A stretch of DNA of 64,000 bases from Ruminococcus sp. Phil11 (GTDB taxonomy: Bacteria > Bacillota > Clostridia > Oscillospirales > Ruminococcaceae). A program made the position numbers and the translations under genes. Positions 8,611-20,857 of the stretch are shown piece after piece; positions within the stretch are counted from its first letter, which is position 1; each line of letters opens with the position of its first letter. Under the pieces are notes generated by a model. It was given only the letters and a program-made list of their open reading frames with translations. It ran no database searches and was not told the origin of the DNA. The stretch lies in NCBI GenBank assembly GCA_001940925.1, contig MSGZ01000027.1:62001-126000 (forward strand), given 5' to 3'.

Positions 8611-9444
8611 ATGATCCGAAACGCAAAAAAATATCTTCTGACTGCTGCGGCAGCCGCAGGCGGTCTGCTGCTCTGCGAGGCTGCGGTCGAAAACACCGCG
8701 CTGCTGAACGTCAGTCAGTATACAGCAAATATTCCGAACCTGCCGCGGCTTGTCCAGATCTCCGATCTGCATAAGCGGAAGTTCGGCAAAGGACAGAAGC
8801 GGCTGATCCGCAAGGTCGCCGCACTGAAGCCGGAGATCATCGTCATCACCGGAGACCTTGTCTCCCGCGATGTCACGGATTTCACGGAGACGCAGCGGCT
8901 GCTGCACAGGCTGACCGCGCTCGCGCCGGTGATCGCCGTCCCCGGCAATCACGAGGCCGATCTGCCGCCCGCGATCTATGAGCGGTTCCGGCAGGCTGTC
9001 CGCAAAAACGGCGCGATCCTGCTTGAAAATCAGACCGTTACCGTCAAGGGCGTCCGCTTTGCAGGGCTTTCGCTGCCGTCGGTATTCTTCCGCGGCGGCG
9101 GACTGCTCGGCTTTTCAGGTGCAGCAGACTGCACCTGTGAAACGATGCATGATCTGCTCGGCGAATGCAAAGAGCATACCGTGCTGCTGGCGCATAACCC
9201 GCTGTTCTTTTCCGCTTATGCGGAATGGGGCGCAGAGCTGACGCTTTCGGGGCATATCCACGGCGGCGTGGTGCGTCTGCCCGGCATCGGCGGACTGCTC
9301 TCTCCGGCGCGCAGATTCATGCCGCGCTATGACAAGGGCTGCTACCGCTCCGGCGATGCGCAGATGATCGTCAGTGCGGGGCTCGGCAAGCCGCGGCTGT
9401 TCAATCCGCCGGAAGTCTGCCTCATCACCGGAAAACCGACATGA
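8611..9444 (+). CDS. Metallophosphoesterase
   Basis: QISDLHKRKFG, ITGDLVSRD, VPGNHE and LSGHIHGG motifs. Confidence 0.9.
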   Translation: MIRNAKKYLLTAAAAAGGLLLCEAAVENTALLNVSQYTANIPNLPRLVQISDLHKRKFGKGQKRLIRKVAALKPEIIVITGDLVSRDVTDFTETQRLLHRLTALAPVIAVPGNHEADLPPAIYERFRQAVRKNGAILLENQTVTVKGVRFAGLSLPSVFFRGGGLLGFSGAADCTCETMHDLLGECKEHTVLLAHNPLFFSAYAEWGAELTLSGHIHGGVVRLPGIGGLLSPARRFMPRYDKGCYRSGDAQMIVSAGLGKPRLFNPPEVCLITGKPT

Positions 9445-9580
9445 TCCGTGCCGTTCCGGCAGCTCTGCGGGGCGTTTTTGCCGGATACAGGCCGTTCCGC
9501 TGTATGGAACGCGCTTCCGCGGAAACACTGTCCGCGGATCTATCAAACAAAGCAGGCGGCTCCGCCTGAAAGGAAGCATT

Positions 9581-10969
9581 ATGTTGGAACGCAGAAAATA
9601 CCGGCATCTGTTCTCGACTAGCTTCGGGATCCTGCTGCTGGGCATCCTGACGCTCTGGTTCGCGCTGACATGGGATCAGCATTATGCGGATGTCATTATT
9701 GAGCCGTTCTTCCGGCGCGGCAACTGGGTCGTTGTCTCGATCTACACGTTTCTGACGGCGATCGTCTACAAGGCCTATCACTGTATGCGCTTCGGGTATC
9801 TCAAGCGCAGCGACCTCATATATTACCAGCTCATCGGCATCACCATCGTCAATTTTATCACCTATTTCCAGATCAGCGTCATCGGCCGCCGCTTCATGGC
9901 ACTTGCGCCGATGATCCGGCTGACCTTGCTCGACTACTTTACCATTATCTGCGCGGCGTTTCTGGTCAGCGCACTGTATTTCCGGCTCTATCCTCCGCGC
10001 AGGCTCGTTGTTGTATACGGCTCCCCGACGGCGGCGGAGCTCGTGATGAAAATGAGCACCCGCGTGGATAAATATATGATCTGCGAAAGCATCAGCTGCG
10101 GGGAGGGTCTGCAGAAGATCACGGAGCAGCTCGGCGGCTTTGACGGCGCGATCCTCTGCGATCTGCCGGCGGAGCTGCGGAACGACCTGCTCAAATACTG
10201 CTGCGGGCACCGCATCCGCACCTACACCGTGCCGAAGATATCGGATATCCTGATGCGCGGCGGCGATGAGATCCGCCTGTTCGATACCCCGCTGATCCTC
10301 TGCCGCAATGAGGGTCTGACGCCGGAGCAGCGTTTTATCAAGCGCACATTCGATATCGTGATCTCGGTCGCCGCACTGCTGCTGCTCTCACCGGTCATGC
10401 TGATCTGCGCCGCAGCGATCCGGCTGGAGGATCACGGCCCGGTCTTTTACCGGCAGCGCAGACTGACCCGTGACGGCGCGGAATTTGACGTTCTCAAATT
10501 CCGGAGCATGATCCCCGATGCGGAGGCGGACGGCAAGGCGGTGCTCGCCGCCGACCACGACAGCCGCATCACGAAGGTCGGCAGCGTCCTGCGGCATTTC
10601 CGTCTGGACGAGCTGCCGCAGCTGCTCAACATCATCCGCGGCGAGATGTCGCTTGTCGGCCCCAGACCGGAGCGTCCGGAGCTGACCGCGGAATATACCG
10701 AAAAATATCCCGAGTTCCCGTACCGCTTACAGGTCAAGGCCGGCCTGACCGGCTATGCGCAGGTCAACGGCACATACGATACGGAACCGATCGACAAGCT
10801 GAAAATGGATCTGATCTATATTGAGCAGTATTCGCTGCTCATGGATATCCAGATCCTGCTGATGACTTTGAAAACCGCGCTGTTCCCGCCGGAGACGAAT
10901 GCAGAGGAGCTTGCCTCGCTGAAAAAGCCGGAGGGGACCGCACGCAAAACCCACCACCGTAAGGAGTAA
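9581..10969 (+). CDS. Polyprenyl-phosphate sugar-phosphate transferase (bacterial sugar transferase family)
   Basis: Multi-TM N-terminus; C-terminal FDIVISVAALLLLSPVMLI...RLDELPQLLNIIRGEMSLVGPRPERPE. ATG 9581 follows AAAGGAAG. Confidence 0.9.
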   Translation: MLERRKYRHLFSTSFGILLLGILTLWFALTWDQHYADVIIEPFFRRGNWVVVSIYTFLTAIVYKAYHCMRFGYLKRSDLIYYQLIGITIVNFITYFQISVIGRRFMALAPMIRLTLLDYFTIICAAFLVSALYFRLYPPRRLVVVYGSPTAAELVMKMSTRVDKYMICESISCGEGLQKITEQLGGFDGAILCDLPAELRNDLLKYCCGHRIRTYTVPKISDILMRGGDEIRLFDTPLILCRNEGLTPEQRFIKRTFDIVISVAALLLLSPVMLICAAAIRLEDHGPVFYRQRRLTRDGAEFDVLKFRSMIPDAEADGKAVLAADHDSRITKVGSVLRHFRLDELPQLLNIIRGEMSLVGPRPERPELTAEYTEKYPEFPYRLQVKAGLTGYAQVNGTYDTEPIDKLKMDLIYIEQYSLLMDIQILLMTLKTALFPPETNAEELASLKKPEGTARKTHHRKE

Positions 10970-10977
10970 TCTTCAAC

Positions 10978-12066
10978 ATGCAGACAACCCAAAGGCCGAT
11001 GACGGCCGTTATCATGGCAGGCGGAAAGGGCGAACGCTTCTGGCCGAAAAGCCGCGTGCAATGTCCGAAGCAGTTTCTTGCTCTCACCGGAGACGGTGAA
11101 ACGATGCTGCAGAAAACCTTTCGCAGAATCCGCAGCATTGTCCCGCCGGAGCGCATTTATATCGTCACGAACGGCGAATACATGACGCTGGTGCAGGAAC
11201 AGCTCCCGGAGATCCCGGAGCAGAATCTGCTCAGAGAGCCCGCCGCCCGCAATACCGCACCGTGCATCGCACTGGCCGCCGCTGTCATTGAAAAGCGGCT
11301 CGGCGAATCCGTCATGCTGGTGCTGCCGGCCGATCATCTCGTCCGGCACGAATCGCTCTGCGCGGATGTGCTCTGCAGAGCAGCCGCCGCTGCGGAGGAG
11401 ACTGATGCCCTTGTCACGATCGGCATTACGCCGACCTATCCGGAGACAGGCTACGGCTATATCGCCTTTTCCCGGACGCAGGATGCGCCCGCGGGCGTTT
11501 ATCAGGTCGATTCCTTCCGGGAAAAGCCCGATCTGGAAACCGCAAGACAATATGTCGCATCCGGCAGCTATCTCTGGAACAGCGGCATGTTCGCATGGAA
11601 AACGAGCACCTATCTGAATGCAGTCCGGAAGTATCTTCCGGCGGTCGGAGAGATCGCGGAGAAGATCGGTGCTGCCTGCGATACGCAAGGATTTTCTGCT
11701 GTGCTGGCAGAGCAGTTTCCGCTGATGCCCTCGATCTCCGTGGACTTCGGCATTCTCGAAAAGGCGAAGCGGATCTATACGATCCCCGGCACCTTCGGCT
11801 GGGACGACGTCGGAAGCTGGCCTGCGCTGCTGCGCGTCGCAAGAACCGATACCAACGGCAATTACCGTGACGGCGACGTCCTCACGGTCGGCACCACGAA
11901 CTGTGTGTTCTCCGGCGGCAAAAAGCTGATCGCGGCAGTCGGGCTGCATGAGATCATCGTCGTCGATACCGACGATGCGCTGCTTGTCTGCGACATGGAG
12001 GCCGCACAGAACGTCAGGAAGATCACCGAAATGCTCAGGGAACAGGGACGCGGCGAGCTGCTCTAA
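10978..12066 (+). CDS. manC: Mannose-1-phosphate guanylyltransferase
   Basis: AVIMAGGKGERFWPKSR, ARNTAPCIALAA, VLPADHL, FREKPD, WNSGMFAW and GWDDVGSW motifs. Confidence 0.92.
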   Translation: MQTTQRPMTAVIMAGGKGERFWPKSRVQCPKQFLALTGDGETMLQKTFRRIRSIVPPERIYIVTNGEYMTLVQEQLPEIPEQNLLREPAARNTAPCIALAAAVIEKRLGESVMLVLPADHLVRHESLCADVLCRAAAAAEETDALVTIGITPTYPETGYGYIAFSRTQDAPAGVYQVDSFREKPDLETARQYVASGSYLWNSGMFAWKTSTYLNAVRKYLPAVGEIAEKIGAACDTQGFSAVLAEQFPLMPSISVDFGILEKAKRIYTIPGTFGWDDVGSWPALLRVARTDTNGNYRDGDVLTVGTTNCVFSGGKKLIAAVGLHEIIVVDTDDALLVCDMEAAQNVRKITEMLREQGRGELL

Positions 12067-12099
12067 GCGTTCCGCAGGAAAAAAACGGAGGTAACGGAT

Positions 12100-14948
<2,849 letters not shown>

Positions 14949-14952
<4 letters not shown>

Positions 14953-16151
14953 AACCGAAGGAGACAACGATGAATCACAGAGGCGGTATCAGACCGGAAA
15001 CGAAAAACCGTCCGAGGCTGCTCATCACGGGCAAGGCCTATGACCCGCATATCGGCGGGATCGAGACTGTGATGCAGCAGACCGCTGAATATATGCGGAA
15101 ATACGCGAAAACAAAGGTGCTCTGCTGCCGCGACAGCATCGGCCTGACGAAACAGGACAGGATTCACGGTGTCCCCGTGACCTATTCGGGCAGCTTCGGA
15201 ACGGTCGCGTCCTGTCCGGTCTCGCTCTCCTATCCCGGCGATTTCCGGCGGAAGGTCATGCTTTGCGACACTGTTGAACTGCATCTGCCGTTTCCGCTTG
15301 CCGATCTTGCACTGCTGCTTTCAGGCTATAAGGGGCGCGTGGTCGTCGCATGGCACAGCGATGTCGTGCGGCAGAAGCTGATGCTGAAATTTTACAAGCC
15401 GCTGATGAAGCGGCTCTTAAAGCGTGCCGATGCGATTCTTGTCGCGACGCAGGCGCATATCGACAGCTCGCCGTATCTGCGGGAATACCGCGAAAAATGC
15501 GTGATCGTTCCCTACGGCATTGACCCCGCTGCCTACGAAAACCGGCCGCATCAGACGCCGCTGCAGGATAGACTGCATGATAAATCTGCGAAAAAAATCC
15601 TGTTTACAGGCCGTCTGGTTTATTATAAAGGCGCGGACGTTCTGCTGGAAGCTTTTGCAAAGCTGCAGGGCCGTGCAGAGCTGTTTCTTGCGGGTACGGG
15701 CGTTCTCGAACAGGAGCTGAAAGAACGGGCCGGGGCACTCGACATTGCGGAACGTGTACACTTCCTCGGCAGACGCATGACGCCGGAGCTGCGCGATATG
15801 TTCGCGGACTGTGACATCTTCGTGCTGCCGTCTGTCGCAAACAGCGAGGCCTTCGGCATTGTCCAGCTTGAAGCGATGTTCTACGGCAAGCCCGTCATCA
15901 ATACCGCGCTGCCGACCGGTGTTCCGCTGGTCAGCTTAGACGGCGAGACCGGTCTGACCGTTCCGCCCTCAGATGCGGATGCGCTTGCTGCTGCTATGGA
16001 GAAGCTGCTTTCCGATGACGCGCTGCGGGAACAGTACGGCAAAGCGGCAGGAGAACGTGTCCGAAAAGAGTTTTCCCTGGATACAGTCATGAAAAAAACG
16101 CGGGACGTCCTGCTGCCGCAGGGCTCCGAAAAACAACCGAAAAGGCGTTGA
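14949..16151 (+). CDS. Glycosyltransferase family 4
   Basis: HIGGIETVMQQTA, FTGRLVYYKGADVLLEA and NSEAFGIVQLEAMFYGKPVI; 4-nt overlap with the previous stop. Confidence 0.9.
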
Positions 16152-16155
16152 TACG

Positions 16156-17109
16156 ATGAAATCACTGATAATCGGTGCGGCAGGCTTCGTCGGTGCGTAT
16201 GCGATCCGGCAGCTTTCCGGAACGGGAATTGTTCATGCGGCAAAGCTTCCGCAGGAGCAGATCGCAGCGGACTGCATTCCGCTCTGCACCGTGCATGATC
16301 TCGACATTCTCGATGCGGAGGCGGCTGCCGCGCTGCTGCATGACATTCAGCCGGACTGCATCCTGCATCTTGCGGCACAGAGCTCGGTCGCACTTTCGTG
16401 GAAAAAGCCGCAGCTCACGGCCGATATCAATATCAAGGGCACAGTCAATCTGCTGGAAGCCGCAAGAATGCTGCCGGAACAGCCGCGCATTCTGCTGATC
16501 GGGTCCGGTGAGGAATACGGTGCGCTCCGTCCGGAGCAGATTCCGGTCAGGGAGGATACGCCGCTGCACCCTGCCAATATATACGCTGCAACCAAAGCTG
16601 CGGCAGAACAGTTTGCGCAGCTTTATGTCCGCGCTTACGGCATGGAAATTGTCGCGGTGCGGGCGTTCAATCATTTCGGCCCGGGACAGCGGCCGGATTT
16701 CGCTGCTGCGGATTTCTGCAAACAGGCCGCTGAAATTGAATGCGGTCTGCGCGAACCGGTCATCCGGACAGGCAATCTTTCCGCCAGACGCGACTTTACC
16801 GATGTCCGCGACATCGTCCGTGCATACGCACTGCTGCTGGAAAAAGGCAGACCCGGTGCGGTCTATAATGTCGGCAGCGGAAAGGCAATTGCCGTTTCGG
16901 ATATTCTTGCGATGATCCGCGAACAGTGCAGCGTCCCTTTTGCTGTGGAGACCGATCCCGCGAAGCTGCGGCCGGTCGATGTGCCGGTCATTGCTGCGGA
17001 TATTTCCGCATTACAGGCGGACACCGACTGGTCTCCGCAGATTCCCGCTGCGCAGACCGTCGCAGATATGCTGGAGGACGCACGCAGACTTTTGAAGGAG
17101 CAGGCATGA
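16156..17109 (+). CDS. NAD(P)-dependent sugar epimerase/reductase, GDP-4-keto-6-deoxy-D-mannose reductase (Rmd)-like
   Basis: SDR fold GAAGFVGAYAIRQL, YAATKAAAEQ, FNHFGPGQRPDF, ARRDFTDVRDIVRAY; FNHxGPGQ and RDFxDVxDxxxAY resemble P. aeruginosa Rmd as I recall it. Confidence 0.8.
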   Translation: MKSLIIGAAGFVGAYAIRQLSGTGIVHAAKLPQEQIAADCIPLCTVHDLDILDAEAAAALLHDIQPDCILHLAAQSSVALSWKKPQLTADINIKGTVNLLEAARMLPEQPRILLIGSGEEYGALRPEQIPVREDTPLHPANIYAATKAAAEQFAQLYVRAYGMEIVAVRAFNHFGPGQRPDFAAADFCKQAAEIECGLREPVIRTGNLSARRDFTDVRDIVRAYALLLEKGRPGAVYNVGSGKAIAVSDILAMIREQCSVPFAVETDPAKLRPVDVPVIAADISALQADTDWSPQIPAAQTVADMLEDARRLLKEQA

Positions 17110-17885
17110 TACAAAAACTGCATGAACTCTATCAGTACCGCGAAATGATCGCAAGCCTTGTCCGGAAGGATCTGAAGGGCCGCTACAAGGGCAGCGTGCT
17201 CGGCTTCCTCTGGACGTTTATCAATCCGCTTTTGCAGCTTCTGGTCTATACCATGGTCTTTTCGGTGATCCTGAAAAGCGGCATCCCGAATTATTACCTG
17301 CATCTGTTCGTAGCACTGGTGCCGTGGATCTTTTTCGCGTCCTCGCTGACGACCGGTGCCAAGCTCGTGCTCGATCAGAAGAACATGATCAAGAAAATCT
17401 ATTTTCCGCGGGAGGTGCTGCCGCTTGCATATACGGTCAGCAGCTTCTGCAATATGCTCTTTTCGTTCATCATCGTGTTTGCGGTGATCGCGATCATGGG
17501 GCTCGGTATCAGCTTTGCCGCGCTGCCGTGGCTGATTCCGGTTATGGCAGTGCAGTTTATCCTTGTGCTCGGCATCAATCTCATCACCTCGTCAGTGACG
17601 GTTTATATCCGCGATCTGGAGCATATCACCGGCGTATTGAGTATGGCGTGGATGTATCTCTCTCCGGTCGTTTACGGCATTGACTTTGTGCCGGAGAGCT
17701 GGAAAAGCTGGTATCTGCTGAATCCGATGGCACCGCTTATTCTCTCCTACCGCGATATCCTGTACTACAGGAAGGCACCGCAGCTTCCGCTTCTGGGGCT
17801 TGCATTTGCCGTCAGCCTTGCCGTACTGGTGACCGGTGCCCTGATATTCTCGCGTCTGCAAAGACGCTTTGCTGAGGAACTGTAA
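17106..17885 (+). CDS. Polysaccharide ABC transporter permease (Wzm/TagG type, ABC-2)
   Basis: MIQKLHELYQYREMIASLVRKDLKGRYKGSVLGFLWTFINPLLQLLVYTMVF. ATG 17106 overlaps the previous stop; the upstream extension in the ORF track is spurious. Confidence 0.93.
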   Translation: MIQKLHELYQYREMIASLVRKDLKGRYKGSVLGFLWTFINPLLQLLVYTMVFSVILKSGIPNYYLHLFVALVPWIFFASSLTTGAKLVLDQKNMIKKIYFPREVLPLAYTVSSFCNMLFSFIIVFAVIAIMGLGISFAALPWLIPVMAVQFILVLGINLITSSVTVYIRDLEHITGVLSMAWMYLSPVVYGIDFVPESWKSWYLLNPMAPLILSYRDILYYRKAPQLPLLGLAFAVSLAVLVTGALIFSRLQRRFAEEL

Positions 17886-19561
17886 TGGACAAACACAGAA
17901 CAAAACGCACAAACATACTGCCTCTGCTTGCGTGTGCAGCGGCACTGCTCTGGCTGTTCTATCAGATTTACCCGCTGTTGTTTGCTACGCACGACGATAT
18001 GCGGAATTATACGCTGGTGCGCCGCGGGATGCTCGCGGCGAATGCACTGAGCTCCGCGAAAAGGGGCAGGATTTCGCATTTGTGGAATCATTTTCTGCTC
18101 GGTTTTCCGTTTATGCTCAACAAGGCGTGGTTTTATAAGCTTGTATCATACGGTACGCTGTTGTTTGATCTCTCCGCGCTGTATCTGCTGCTGAAATCAG
18201 AGGTCAGCCGGAAATTTGCCGCACTGAGCGTCATGCTCTGCTCCGCGTGGTTCTGCATCAATGCGAATCACAATCTGCTGATCTCCTATGCGTTCTGTCA
18301 TCAACTGCCGGTCGGCCTGCTGCTTTTATCACTGTATTTCTTCGGAAAACGGCTGAAAAGCGGAAAAAAACGGCATACGGTCCTGAGCTGTCTGTTTTTG
18401 CTGACAGCCTGCATGATCTATGAGGCGTTCGTCGCGGCACTGCTGATCTTTGCCGTATGGTCGCTGCTCGCGACAGCGCAGAAAACCACGTACTTTGCAT
18501 ATCTGCGCGCATCTGCAAAAAGGATGCTCCCGCAGACCTGCACCGCCTTTTTCTACTGCATCGTTTATTTCGGCTGGCAGTATCTGTATCCTTCGGACTA
18601 TGACGGCACCTCGATGATGCTCCGGGAGCCGTTCGTCAGCCTCTCCGCGCTCGGTACCTACAGCACCTCGATGCTCCCGACTGCGGAGCTGATGCGCATG
18701 GGCCGGGGAGAGGAGCTTTCTGTGCTCCGGTTTTGCGGACATCTGCTGCATCCGGCGGCATGGGTCTGCGCATTCCTGACCGCTGCGGCGGTGTTCGTGC
18801 TGCTCCCGCAGATCAGGATTGACCGCGGAAAGCTGTACCGCGTTCTGCTGCTTACCGGCATCGGAATTCCGGTTCCGTGCCTGCTCATCAGCTTCAGCGA
18901 AAAGTATATTGAATGGCACCGACGCGGCACGACCGGCTATGTGCCGAGCTTTTACAGCTACTTCTTCCTCGTCGCGTTTCTTGCGGCTGCGGGCATTGCG
19001 CTTTACCGCGGGGCAGGCGGCACTGCACAGAAAAAGACTGTCCGCGGCCTGCTGACGGCGTTCGTGTTCGGCATGACGCTCTGTGCAAGCTGCGTCAACG
19101 ACATGTGGAAGCCTTACTTTGAAAAACAGCTCCGGCATTACCGCAGCTTTGACCGCACGGTCTCTGCGGCACCGTTCACGGACTGCGATGACAGCTTCCA
19201 GCTTTATGCGCCGGAGCATGAGGGCATTCACCTTGCACCGAACTATACGCAGGATTATATGAAGATTTATAATCCGGCGGAGATTGCGTTTGTCAACAAA
19301 GAGGAAAATCTTGACCCGGATAAGCGCATCCTCTGCATCCGCACGGCGCAGGATGACTGCTATACGGTTTCCGGCGTGACCGACGGCACGCTCCTGACCG
19401 ATACCGTGACTGTCCGCACGCTGCACACCGGTACGCTGACTGTTCAGCTCACGGATGACAGCGGACAGCAGCAAATATACGAAAATGTACGGGACGGTGA
19501 TGTGCTCCGCGCACCGGACGGTACGGAATTTGACCTGCGGAACAGCTTTCCGCAGCCGTGA
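17885..19561 (+). CDS. Polytopic membrane protein, possible GT-C-type glycosyltransferase
   Basis: 558 aa, many hydrophobic segments, ATHDDMRNY near the N-terminus in the first loop; located between permease and ATPase genes. Confidence 0.6.
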   Translation: MDKHRTKRTNILPLLACAAALLWLFYQIYPLLFATHDDMRNYTLVRRGMLAANALSSAKRGRISHLWNHFLLGFPFMLNKAWFYKLVSYGTLLFDLSALYLLLKSEVSRKFAALSVMLCSAWFCINANHNLLISYAFCHQLPVGLLLLSLYFFGKRLKSGKKRHTVLSCLFLLTACMIYEAFVAALLIFAVWSLLATAQKTTYFAYLRASAKRMLPQTCTAFFYCIVYFGWQYLYPSDYDGTSMMLREPFVSLSALGTYSTSMLPTAELMRMGRGEELSVLRFCGHLLHPAAWVCAFLTAAAVFVLLPQIRIDRGKLYRVLLLTGIGIPVPCLLISFSEKYIEWHRRGTTGYVPSFYSYFFLVAFLAAAGIALYRGAGGTAQKKTVRGLLTAFVFGMTLCASCVNDMWKPYFEKQLRHYRSFDRTVSAAPFTDCDDSFQLYAPEHEGIHLAPNYTQDYMKIYNPAEIAFVNKEENLDPDKRILCIRTAQDDCYTVSGVTDGTLLTDTVTVRTLHTGTLTVQLTDDSGQQQIYENVRDGDVLRAPDGTEFDLRNSFPQP

Positions 19562-19628
19562 CGCGGCGGAACGGTCAGGCGAAAGACCGCACGGAGCACT
19601 GCGCATCAATGAAACGGAGGAATCCCGC

Positions 19629-20831
19629 TTGTTCGCAATCGAAATACAGGAGCTGACCAAAAAATTCCGCATCTATGCCGATCAGGGCAGATCCCTCAAG
19701 GAGAAAACGCTCTCGGCCAAGCGGCGGAAATATGAGGAGCGTACCGTGCTGGACGGCATTTCACTGACCGTGGAGCAGGGCGAAGCAATCGGACTGGTCG
19801 GCAAAAACGGATGCGGCAAATCCACGCTTTTGAAGCTGATGAGCCGTATTCTATATCCGGAGGGCGGCAGCGTAAAGCTGAACGGCAGGGTCTCCTCGCT
19901 GATCGAGCTCGGTGCCGGGTTTCATCCGGATATGACCGGCAGAGAAAATATTTTTACAAATGCATCCATTTTCGGGCTGACGCATAAGGAAATAGAGGAA
20001 CGCCTCGACGAGATCATCGAGTTCTCGGAAATGCAGGAGTTCATCGACAATCCCGTCCGGACGTATTCCTCCGGCATGTATATGCGGCTGGCGTTTTCTG
20101 TCGCGATCCATGTCGGCGCGGATATTCTGCTGATCGACGAGATCCTCGCCGTCGGTGACGCGGCCTTTCAGGCAAAATGCTTCGAGCGGCTCATGGAGAT
20201 CAAGGCGTCCGGCACAACGATCGTCATTGTCTCGCACAGCATGGCGCAGCTCGAACGCATCTGCGACCGCACGGTCTGGATCGACAGCGGAAAGATCCGC
20301 ATGGAGGGCGCGCCGAACGAGGTGCATCCTGCGTATCTGGACTTCATGGGGCAGCGCAGACAACTGTGTGCGCCGGTCCGGCCGAATCAGGCTGCCGAAG
20401 CGGAGAAGCAGGATACGCCTGCCAAATGGACGGATATCTGCCTGCTCAATGAACAGGGCGAACGCATCAGCACATTCCGCACCGGCGATACGGTCACGCT
20501 GCGGCTGACCTACGAGGCAGACCCGGCGCAGGCCGGGGACGCGCTGATCGGGCTGGCACTGTACCGCGCAGACAAGGCACTCTGCTACGGCACGAATACC
20601 CAGCGCGAACGGATGCAGCCGCTGAAGCTGAAGCAGCACGGAACAATCCGCTGTATCTTTTCCCCGATGAATCTGATCGCGGGCACATACTGGTTTGATG
20701 TTGCCCTGCGCAGATTGGATATGTTTGCTTATGACTACGCCGCACAGGCGGTTCGGTTTACCGTATACAATACAATCGACGAGACAGGCGTCACGAGACT
20801 GGAGCACCGCTGGGAGACAGACGCGGAGTGA
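19629..20831 (+). CDS. Polysaccharide ABC transporter ATPase with C-terminal Wzt-type cargo-binding-like domain
   Basis: Walker A GLVGKNGCGKSTLLKL, signature TYSSGMYMRLAFSVA, Walker B ILLIDEILAVGD; about 135-residue beta-rich C-terminal region. TTG 19629 preceded by AACGGAGG. Confidence 0.9.
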   Translation: MFAIEIQELTKKFRIYADQGRSLKEKTLSAKRRKYEERTVLDGISLTVEQGEAIGLVGKNGCGKSTLLKLMSRILYPEGGSVKLNGRVSSLIELGAGFHPDMTGRENIFTNASIFGLTHKEIEERLDEIIEFSEMQEFIDNPVRTYSSGMYMRLAFSVAIHVGADILLIDEILAVGDAAFQAKCFERLMEIKASGTTIVIVSHSMAQLERICDRTVWIDSGKIRMEGAPNEVHPAYLDFMGQRRQLCAPVRPNQAAEAEKQDTPAKWTDICLLNEQGERISTFRTGDTVTLRLTYEADPAQAGDALIGLALYRADKALCYGTNTQRERMQPLKLKQHGTIRCIFSPMNLIAGTYWFDVALRRLDMFAYDYAAQAVRFTVYNTIDETGVTRLEHRWETDAE

Positions 20832-20857
20832 CGCGAAGTGAGAAAGGAAGCTGAAAT

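Noticed and set aside
6760-8952. 730-aa minus-strand ORF opposite the activase and metallophosphoesterase genes
   Set aside because: Antisense shadow; spans two clearly coding plus-strand genes and shows no recognisable motifs.
18329-19672. 447-aa minus-strand ORF
   Set aside because: Opposite the polytopic membrane protein gene; shadow composition and no RBS-supported start.
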